NCBI GenBank assembly: GCA_964343305.1
Contig: CAYFJO010000326.1
Location: 1 to 12,316, forward strand
Reading direction: 5' to 3'
DNA from: CAYFJO01 sp964343305
GTDB taxonomy: Bacteria > Planctomycetota > Planctomycetia > Pirellulales > Pirellulaceae
DNA: 12,316 nucleotides
The notes under the pieces were generated by a model. That model was not told the origin of the DNA. It worked only from the letters and a program-made list of their open reading frames with translations, and ran no database searches. Position 1 is the first letter of the stretch. Each line of letters opens with the position of its first letter. The translations under genes and the position numbers were made by a program. This document shows, one piece after another, positions 6,750 through 12,316 of this stretch.

Positions 6750-7946
6750 ATGAACGATTTCACGTCACGACGTTCGTTTCTGCAAGCGGTTGGCGTCGGC
6801 GCCGCTGCTGTCGGGCTTAGCGGATCAGCGTCCGCCCAGCAGAAGAAACCAATCCAAGGTTTCGAGGAAGCGCCCACCGATCCAAACGCTTCGAAAGGGT
6901 GGAAGCCCGTCTCGGACCGCAAGATTCGTGTCGGCATCGTCGGTTACGGCGTGTGTCGTTTCGGTGCCGCATTCAGCTTCCAAGACCATCCGAACGTTGA
7001 AGTCGTGGCGGTCAGCGATCTGTTCCCCGATCGGTGCGCCAATTTGGCCAAGGCGTGTCGTTGCAAAAAGACGTATCCGTCGCTCGAAGAGTTGGTCAAG
7101 GACGACAAGATCGAGGCAGTCTTCTGTGCCACCGATGCGCCGAGTCACGCGCGGCATTGCATGGAAGTGCTGAGACACGGAAAGCACGTTGCCACCGCCG
7201 TGCCGGCCGTTCACGGTTCGCTTGAGGATGCCGAGGAGTTGTTCGACGTGGTCAAGTCGTCGGGCAAGAAGTACATGATGTTCGAGACGTCCTACTTCCA
7301 CGAAGATCTCCACGCGATGCGCGAGATTTACAAATTGGGCGGGTTTGGCAAGCTCGTCTATTCCGAGGGGGAATACTATCACTATTCCGTTGAGCAGATT
7401 GATTCGTACAAAGGCTGGCGAATCGGGTTGCCACCGCAATGGTATCCGACGCACTCGAACGCTTATTACACGGGCGTCACCGCTGGCAGCTTCACCGAGG
7501 TTTCCTGCATGGGAATCCCAAGCCTGAAAGAACTACTGCAACCGGCGAACAACCGTTACAAGAATCCGTTCGGTACCGAAATTGCCCTGTTCCGCACGAG
7601 CGAAGATGGCATGGCGCGAATGGCGGTCAGTTGGGACACGCCCGGCGACAGCGGCGAGAAAGGTCGGATTCGCGGTCAACGGGGAACGTTCTACGGCACC
7701 TACCAAGGACTGGAGAAAAAGCTGCCGGCGATCAAACGCCCGCCGCTTCCGCCCGGCGTCAAGGCCGGCGGCCACGGTGGCTCGCACGGTCAACTGATGA
7801 ACGAGTTCGTCACGGCGATACTACAAGACCGCAAGCCACTGGTGGATATCGCCCAGGCGCTCAACATGACGGTCTCCGGCGTTGTCGCTCACCAATCGGC
7901 CCTGAAAGACGGCGAACTGATGAAGATACCGCAGTACAATATCTGA
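6750..7946 (+). CDS. Tat-exported Gfo/Idh/MocA protein lacking EKP, tandem copy 2
   Basis: 398 aa, ATG 6750 behind AAGGAG (6736-6741). Same architecture as the gene 69 bp upstream: Tat signal S6-R-R-S-F-L, cleavage after residue 29, Rossmann GYGVCRFGAAF, AVPAV (150-154) in place of EKP, then KYMMFETS, GEYYHYS and GGHGGSHGQLMNEF. One extra Pro at residue 34 shifts the numbering. By hand count the first about 180 residues are near 89% identical to the paralogue and the rest near 59%, with the lowest match in the central substrate-side domain (about 240-330). That pattern points to a duplicated nucleotide-binding half with a changed substrate pocket, or to two subunits of one complex. The first 50 coding bases are identical in both genes. 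It is followed after 50 bp by the first URO-D gene and probably heads that operon. Function beyond the superfamily is not known. Confidence 0.85.
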   Translation: MNDFTSRRSFLQAVGVGAAAVGLSGSASAQQKKPIQGFEEAPTDPNASKGWKPVSDRKIRVGIVGYGVCRFGAAFSFQDHPNVEVVAVSDLFPDRCANLAKACRCKKTYPSLEELVKDDKIEAVFCATDAPSHARHCMEVLRHGKHVATAVPAVHGSLEDAEELFDVVKSSGKKYMMFETSYFHEDLHAMREIYKLGGFGKLVYSEGEYYHYSVEQIDSYKGWRIGLPPQWYPTHSNAYYTGVTAGSFTEVSCMGIPSLKELLQPANNRYKNPFGTEIALFRTSEDGMARMAVSWDTPGDSGEKGRIRGQRGTFYGTYQGLEKKLPAIKRPPLPPGVKAGGHGGSHGQLMNEFVTAILQDRKPLVDIAQALNMTVSGVVAHQSALKDGELMKIPQYNI

Positions 7947-7996
7947 CAAAACACTAAGACGGCCCCTGCTATTGGCTGAATCATTGGAGTTGTGAC

Positions 7997-9136
7997 GTGA
8001 ACCATCGCGAGCGTGTATTGGCGGCGTTGAACCATGAAGAGCCCGATCGGGTCCCGCTTGATCTGGGCGGTACGCTGGCCACGTCCATCAACGTGGGCGC
8101 TTACGAAAAGCTGAAAGTGCACCACGGCCTTGAGGGCCCCGCCAAAGTGCTGAGCCTGCGCTCGATGATTGCGGAAGTCGACGACGAGATCCTCGATACT
8201 TACGACATCGACACGCGGAGTCTGCCCCTGCTGGGCAACAGCCGTCCCACTGAGCGGACACCGGATGGTGGTTACAAAGACGAATGGGGCGTGGTGCGCG
8301 AGCAGTCCGATTCCCAAAGCCACTTTATGGATACCTACAATCCGCTAGACGGCGAACGGACGCTGAACGATTTGGAGAACTACCCCTGGCCGTCGCCCGA
8401 AGACCCGGGTTACACGCAAGGGTTGAGCGAGGCTGCTGCGCGGCTGCGCGAGGAGACGGATTGCGCTCTGGTTCTGAGCCTTCCCGTGGGTCCGTTGCAT
8501 CTGGCCCAATGGATGCGCGGTTACGAAAACTGGATGTTGGATCTGGCCGGCAATCTCGAGTTCTACGCGGCCCTGATGGACAAGATCACGGACGTGTGGC
8601 TGCAAATATCCAAGCGGATGCTTGATGCCGTGGGTCAGAACCTTGACATCATCCTGTATGGCGACGACGTGGCCTACCAAAACGGCCCGATGGTACGCCG
8701 CCAGACGTATGAGCAACAGATCATTCCTTACCAGCAACGCATCTTCGATCTGCTGAAGCAGTATCGTCCGGCTAAGGTCCTGTACCACAGTTGCGGTTCG
8801 GTCGTTTCCATGGTCGAGGACTTCATTGAACTGGGGGTTGATGCCTTGAATCCGGTCCAGGTCAACGCGGCTGGAATGGACCCGGTGGTTCTGAAACGGG
8901 ATTTTGGCGACCGGATTGCGTTCTGGGGCGGGATCGATACACAGCAGGTGATGTGCCGCGGGTCGGTCGCTGATGTGCGTCGCGAGGTGCGCGACCGCAT
9001 TCGTGTGCTGGCGCCAGGAGGCGGCTACGTGTTGTGCGCCGTCCACAACATCCAGCGCGAAGTCCCGCCCGAAAACGTCCACGCCATGTATGACGAAGCG
9101 CTGGCCTCGGGAACTTATCCTATTGGAGATATGTAG
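7997..9136 (+). CDS. URO-D superfamily protein, zinc-type methyltransferase-like (HxCG...C)
   Basis: 379 aa. GTG 7997 is used as start, with TTGGAG at 7984-7989; the protein opens with the family's MNHRERVLAALNHEEPDRVP. The PF01208-type features include a PWPSPEDPGY segment, RGYENWMLDL, and H264-S-C266-G followed by C347 in GGGYVLCAVHN. A His-x-Cys...Cys set with about 80 residues between the cysteines matches the zinc site of the cobamide-linked methyltransferases MtaA, MtbA and CmuA, which move a methyl group between a corrinoid protein and a thiol. The HemE signature near the N-terminus (an MRQAGR-type segment) is missing, so this is not the haem enzyme. No signal peptide is present; it should act in the cytoplasm. 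No corrinoid-binding partner gene is in the window. Methyl transfer is therefore a family-based prediction only. It lies 50 bp after the Tat oxidoreductase and 35 bp before a second URO-D gene. Confidence 0.85.
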   Translation: MNHRERVLAALNHEEPDRVPLDLGGTLATSINVGAYEKLKVHHGLEGPAKVLSLRSMIAEVDDEILDTYDIDTRSLPLLGNSRPTERTPDGGYKDEWGVVREQSDSQSHFMDTYNPLDGERTLNDLENYPWPSPEDPGYTQGLSEAAARLREETDCALVLSLPVGPLHLAQWMRGYENWMLDLAGNLEFYAALMDKITDVWLQISKRMLDAVGQNLDIILYGDDVAYQNGPMVRRQTYEQQIIPYQQRIFDLLKQYRPAKVLYHSCGSVVSMVEDFIELGVDALNPVQVNAAGMDPVVLKRDFGDRIAFWGGIDTQQVMCRGSVADVRREVRDRIRVLAPGGGYVLCAVHNIQREVPPENVHAMYDEALASGTYPIGDM

Positions 9137-9171
9137 CATGACACTTCAGATCTTATTGAGGCGAAAAAGAC

Positions 9172-10260
9172 ATGCCCGATTTTGAGAATCTCAAGAAGGC
9201 CCTGCTTTGCGATGGCGAGCCGGATCGTGTCCCACTGTTCGAGGGCACCGTCGCCGAAGATATTAAGAGCCAGTTCCTCGGACGGCAGGTGAGCGGTCTC
9301 GAGGACGAGGTCGACTTCTGCATGACGGCAGGCTATGACTTCGTTCCGTTGACCATCGGTCTGCGTCAGACATTGCGGGGCGAAACGACTGGCATCATGG
9401 GCACCAAGAAGGTTGATACCTCGGTCCTCGAAGCTGCTGAGGCCCAGTACAACCCCTTCAAAGAAGAGACCAGCACACGCATGTGGGCCGAACATGGCGA
9501 GGGGATCATTCGAGACGAAGCATCGTTTGATGAGTTTCCCTGGCCGGACCCCGACGATTTCAGTTACGACACAGTTGAGCTGCTGGGAAAGCTACTGCCC
9601 GACAACGCCAAAGCGATCATCAACGTCGGTTACATTTTCACGGCTCCGTGGATGCTGATGGGGCTCGAAGCGTTCTGCATTTCACTGGCCCAGGGCGACG
9701 ACCTGCCCAAGCGGCTGATCAATCGCGTGGGGACGATTCAGAAGCAGGTGGTCGAACGGCTGGTACAGTTCGACTGCGTGGGTGCCATCCGCATGCCGGA
9801 TGATCTGGGATACACCACTGGCTTGATCATCAGTCCGCGTCTGTTGCGTGAGTACATCTTTCCGTGGGACAAACAAATCGGTGACGTTGTCCAGAAGGCC
9901 GGTTTGCCCTATCTGTTGCATTCCGACGGGCGGCTGTACGACGTAATTGACGACTTCGTGGACTGTGGTTTCTGCGCGATCCACCCCTGCGAAAAGGCGT
10001 CGATGGACATCAGCGAACTGAAACGCAAGTACTTCGGTCGGCTCTGCGTCTGCGGCAACATCGACCTTGATTCGACCTTGACCTTGGGGACTCCCGCTGA
10101 GGTCGAAGAGGAAGTCAGAATGCGGCTGCGAACCGTGGCACCCGGCGGAGGATATTGCTGTGGTGCGTCAAACTCCGTGCCGGAATACGTGCCCTTCGAG
10201 AACTACATCGCCATGATCGAAACGGTGAAGCAGCACGGCAAGTACCCGATTCGCCTGTGA
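9172..10260 (+). CDS. URO-D superfamily protein, HSDG variant
   Basis: 362 aa, ATG 9172 with a modest GAGG site at 9158-9161. The start LLCDGEPDRVP and the segment FPWPDPDDFSYD place it in the URO-D/methyltransferase fold, and RTVAPGGGYCCGASNSVPEYVPFEN is the usual C-terminal block. The position of the zinc-type HxCG reads H250-S-D252-G, so the first cysteine is replaced by Asp, while C329/C330 remain in the C-terminal block. A zinc-thiolate methyltransferase mechanism is thus doubtful; metal binding by His and Asp, or a decarboxylase- or lyase-type reaction, is conceivable. It is not HemE (no MRQAGR-type motif). Cytoplasmic, no signal seen. It is the last gene of the likely 6750-10260 operon and ends 116 bp before the stop of a convergent URO-D gene. 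The two are distant paralogues rather than recent copies. Confidence 0.85.
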   Translation: MPDFENLKKALLCDGEPDRVPLFEGTVAEDIKSQFLGRQVSGLEDEVDFCMTAGYDFVPLTIGLRQTLRGETTGIMGTKKVDTSVLEAAEAQYNPFKEETSTRMWAEHGEGIIRDEASFDEFPWPDPDDFSYDTVELLGKLLPDNAKAIINVGYIFTAPWMLMGLEAFCISLAQGDDLPKRLINRVGTIQKQVVERLVQFDCVGAIRMPDDLGYTTGLIISPRLLREYIFPWDKQIGDVVQKAGLPYLLHSDGRLYDVIDDFVDCGFCAIHPCEKASMDISELKRKYFGRLCVCGNIDLDSTLTLGTPAEVEEEVRMRLRTVAPGGGYCCGASNSVPEYVPFENYIAMIETVKQHGKYPIRL

Positions 10261-10376
10261 CCTGTCATGCGAGCCATCGTTGCCGCACCCGGAAGGGCGT
10301 ATCGGCAAATACCGGGCCGGGCATCACTGCCCAATCACCAACGTAGTACAATTCGTGCCATCACATCATTTCAGCC

Positions 10377-11495
10377 TCAACCGGGACAGCCTTGAAGTGA
10401 CGAAACGGCGAAGTCGCGGGCCGTGTGGTAACAAGCAAGGATGTTCTCGATCGGCGTATCGGGCTGAATGTTGTTTGAGGGCAGCAACACCAGACCACCA
10501 TTGTAGCCGCACTGGCGGATGAGCGTTTCGACCTCATGGCGGACATCGTCCACACTTCCGAACGGCAGCGTCCGCTGAATGCTGATGCAGCCGTGCAGCG
10601 TGATCCGATCGCCCCAGCGGCGTTTGACTTCGAGAGGATCCATGCACTCGGGCTGGATCGGGTTGATCACGTTAAAGCCGATTTCAATCAGGTCGTCCAT
10701 CAGATCGGTCAGCATGCCGTCGCTGTGGACGAACATGGCAACGTCAGGGTTGACTTGGCGTGCGGCAGCGATCAGAGCGGCCATGCGCGGCTTGTCGAAC
10801 TGGCGCCACAGGTCGGGTCCCATGATGATCCGGTCTTGCATGGCGAAGTCGCCGACGACACGGATCATGTCGACCCCGGCGCGAGCAATCTGCGTCGCCA
10901 TCTCGGTGCATAACTCGTAGAGCGGGTCGTAAACCGCTTCGAGCACTTCGACGTTGGCAACATAGTCCATCAAGGCGTTTTCGTAGCCCCGCAGATTCCA
11001 CAGCCGGCGGAAGGGGTTTTCGACGTTGGCAAAGACGAATTTTTCTTCCTTCTTCAACTGAGCCACTTGCCCGCCATAGTCGTCGGGCAGGCAAATCTCG
11101 ACGGCGCGGTCGATGCCGAATCGCTCGACGTCGGCAGCGGTTTGGGCGTCTTCGAGCGGACCGGAAAGCCACTCGCGGTAGCGGCCGTCATCACCTCTGC
11201 GATAGCGCACGCCCCAGACGTCCTCGTAAGTGCGCTCGTCGAGCCATTTGGCTGGCGCTCCGGATGCGTGGCCCGTCTGTGGAACGATCTGACCATCGGG
11301 GGCCGCAGGTACGAGGTGTGGACCCAGATCAGCCCAACCTTCGATGCCCAGTTCGTCAAGCACGACTGACCAGTCGTCGGTCTCATAGTGCCGCTTCAGT
11401 GATTCAATCACTTCGGGATGGAACCAACCATCGGTTGGCGTGCGGTCGGGCGGTTCGTGGTTCAACGTAGCAAGCATTCGCTGTCGTGGAGTCAT
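10377..11495 (-). CDS. URO-D superfamily protein, HSDG variant, convergent
   Basis: 372 aa on the minus strand; ATG at 11495-11493 with an AAGGAA-type ribosome site about 6 nt before it. The N-terminus MTPRQRMLATLNHEPPDRTPTD is the family's usual opening. LRGYENALMDYV and FAMQDRIIMGPDLW fit the URO-D fold, as does MFVHSDGMLTDLMDDLIEIG (H257-S-D259-G). The C-terminal block NGGLVLLPSNNIQPDTP (332-348) lacks the cysteines found in the other two copies, so no zinc-thiolate site is likely. The HSDG is shared with the gene at 9172-10260, but overall the sequences are distant. HemE is excluded by the missing MRQAGR-type motif. Tail-to-tail orientation with the upstream operon and a different neighbour on its 5' side suggest separate transcription. 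Function beyond the superfamily is unknown; a cytoplasmic enzyme acting on a small carboxylated or methylated compound is a reasonable guess. Confidence 0.85.
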   Translation of the reverse strand: MTPRQRMLATLNHEPPDRTPTDGWFHPEVIESLKRHYETDDWSVVLDELGIEGWADLGPHLVPAAPDGQIVPQTGHASGAPAKWLDERTYEDVWGVRYRRGDDGRYREWLSGPLEDAQTAADVERFGIDRAVEICLPDDYGGQVAQLKKEEKFVFANVENPFRRLWNLRGYENALMDYVANVEVLEAVYDPLYELCTEMATQIARAGVDMIRVVGDFAMQDRIIMGPDLWRQFDKPRMAALIAAARQVNPDVAMFVHSDGMLTDLMDDLIEIGFNVINPIQPECMDPLEVKRRWGDRITLHGCISIQRTLPFGSVDDVRHEVETLIRQCGYNGGLVLLPSNNIQPDTPIENILACYHTARDFAVSSLQGCPG

Positions 11496-11597
11496 CGTGT
11501 TCCTTGTGCCGAGCTTTCAAATGTTGGCGGCCGCATCAGTTGGGACCGTTCGAGCAATGAGTGTCGCCTATCGCTCCGAGGCTGTGAGTATTTTGTG

Positions 11598-11683
11598 GGC
11601 CGGAACAAGCGCAGCGCAGGTCCGGCAACAGAACGTCAAAAAACGCGGAAATTTGCCGGAACTGCGCTGCGCTTGTTCCGGCC
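11598..11683. repeat. Inverted pair of 30-bp REP-like palindromes
   Basis: Arms 11598-11627 and 11654-11683 are inverted copies with one mismatch in 30 bp, around a 26-nt A/T-richer spacer. The arm starts GGCCGGAACAAGCGCAGCGC, and each arm is itself an imperfect palindrome (CCGGAAC near one end, GTTCCGG near the other; the left copy has GGTCCGG). It is the third sequence-unrelated inverted element in this window and lies in the 264-bp gap upstream of the minus-strand URO-D gene. As RNA it would make a very stable hairpin. I see no gene in the gap, and any promoter for the URO-D gene should lie between 11496 and about 11597. Confidence 0.82.
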
Positions 11684-11759
11684 GACTTGTTGGACTCTTG
11701 AAAAACTCATCGCCACTCCGCGAAAGGCGACCATGCGACAGTTATTTGTCGAACGATAC

Positions 11760-12314
11760 TCACCTACTCGATTCCGTCTTCTCGCTAACCGGCGCCGTGC
11801 TGGGCCGGTGCCAGAATGATTGCCAGTACGCCTCGTCGGCAGCGTAAACATCGATCGAGTGCTTTGCCAGATCGAACGATTGAGGTAAGACACCGTACCG
11901 CTTCATCTCGCGAACGTAGTGCTCGTTCGGCTTGAAACCCGGCATATCGAACCGTTTGATTTCGTCCAGTTTCGCTCTGGCCTGGTGGATATGAGCAAGA
12001 ATGGTCTGATAATCGCCGTCACGGGTATCGGCGAATACGGCAGGATGGACAATGGGGCGCGGAGGCTGGGTCTTATCTTCTTGAACGACGGGCGGCTCGC
12101 TGTCGAGCGGGTCAACTTTTCCGTCGGCATACCCACCTGCATCGCAGGACAGGGCCGCCGCCAGAATGAGCGATTTCTCGGGGCGGCTGAGATTGTACAG
12201 CCGATGCCGTGAATATCGGCTTAGCGGACGTGTCCAGGACAACATGTCGCCCCATGCGTCCAGGGGAATGCGGCCGGTGACATGTCGTGGCATTTGTTGT
12301 TGGGGATGGCATGA
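11760..12314 (-). CDS. C-terminal part of a HzsA-like / cytochrome-type planctomycete protein (5' partial)
   Basis: Minus strand, stop at 11762-11760. The frame stays open to the right edge; the visible protein begins SCHPQQQMPRHVTGR, so the gene starts outside and the Met encoded at 12293 is probably internal. The first residues S-C-H could be the end of a CxxCH haem site, which the edge cuts off. The rest, with NLSRPEKSLILAA, a spacer rich in Pro, then DGDYQTILAHIHQA, RFDMPGFKPNEHYVREMKRYG and YWQSFWHRP, resembles from memory the C-terminal tail of secreted hydrazine-synthase-alpha-like proteins of planctomycetes and relatives; this was not verified. There are no membrane segments in the visible part. 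Its promoter is outside. It is separated by 264 bp, including a REP pair, from the URO-D gene on the same strand. Confidence 0.6.
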   Translation of the reverse strand, partial: SCHPQQQMPRHVTGRIPLDAWGDMLSWTRPLSRYSRHRLYNLSRPEKSLILAAALSCDAGGYADGKVDPLDSEPPVVQEDKTQPPRPIVHPAVFADTRDGDYQTILAHIHQARAKLDEIKRFDMPGFKPNEHYVREMKRYGVLPQSFDLAKHSIDVYAADEAYWQSFWHRPSTAPVSEKTESSR

Positions 12315-12316
12315 AC

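Noticed and set aside
8345..9139. 264-codon minus-strand open frame opposite the first URO-D gene
   Set aside because: The plus-strand protein has clear family motifs along its full length; the antisense product has none.
10261..10376. Bidirectional terminator between the convergent URO-D genes
   Set aside because: Only a weak CCCGG/CCGGG pairing (10288-10292 with 10312-10316) with a long loop and no T-tract is visible.
7997..11495. URO-D proteins as HemE (uroporphyrinogen decarboxylase of haem synthesis)
   Set aside because: None carries the conserved N-terminal MRQAGR-type segment, and the context is catabolic rather than tetrapyrrole synthesis.
3642..11683. CRISPR array from the repeated palindromes
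   Set aside because: The three inverted elements differ in sequence, are kilobases apart and have no regular spacer series or cas genes.

Overview
The window reads like a chromosome segment from a planctomycete-type bacterium (Planctomycetota, possibly the Pirellula group; a related environmental lineage is not excluded). The evidence is: Tat-exported Gfo/Idh/MocA oxidoreductases in series, a hydrazine-synthase-alpha-like haem module fused to HEAT repeats, several URO-D-superfamily paralogues, fairly GC-rich coding DNA, and gaps carrying inverted repetitive palindromes. Taxonomy is inferred from gene content only.

Layout. 3-2171 (+): 5'-truncated gene for a CxxCH-containing HzsA-like module followed by HEAT repeats. 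2172-2325: gap with a 24-bp palindrome that overlaps an extended -10-like sequence. 2326-3606 (+): exported beta-propeller protein of the oligogalacturonate lyase (PL22) type. 3607-3782: gap with an inverted REP pair. 3783-5213 (+): Tat-exported Gfo/Idh/MocA protein with the classical EKP motif. 5214-5483: gap with a second, unrelated REP-like hairpin. 5484-6680 and 6750-7946 (+): tandem duplicated Tat-exported Gfo/Idh/MocA proteins lacking EKP. A second copy of the 24-bp palindrome lies between them. 7997-9136 and 9172-10260 (+): two URO-D/methyltransferase-superfamily proteins. 10261-10376: short convergent gap with no clear terminator. 10377-11495 (-): third URO-D-superfamily protein. 11496-11759: gap with a third inverted REP pair. 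11760-12314 (-): C-terminal part of a gene running off the right edge.

How the genes may work together. The short gaps (50 and 35 bp) suggest that 6750-10260 is one transcript. The palindrome copies before the PL22-like gene and before the second duplicated oxidoreductase suggest shared regulation. The likely theme is breakdown of an acidic or modified sugar polymer. The exported lyase-like propeller would cut oligo-uronides, exported NAD(P)-type enzymes would act on the products, and URO-D-type proteins might handle a methyl group or another carbon skeleton in the cytoplasm. No transporter, regulator, corrinoid protein or downstream uronate pathway gene is visible, so the substrate is unknown. 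None of the three URO-D proteins looks like the haem-biosynthesis enzyme HemE.
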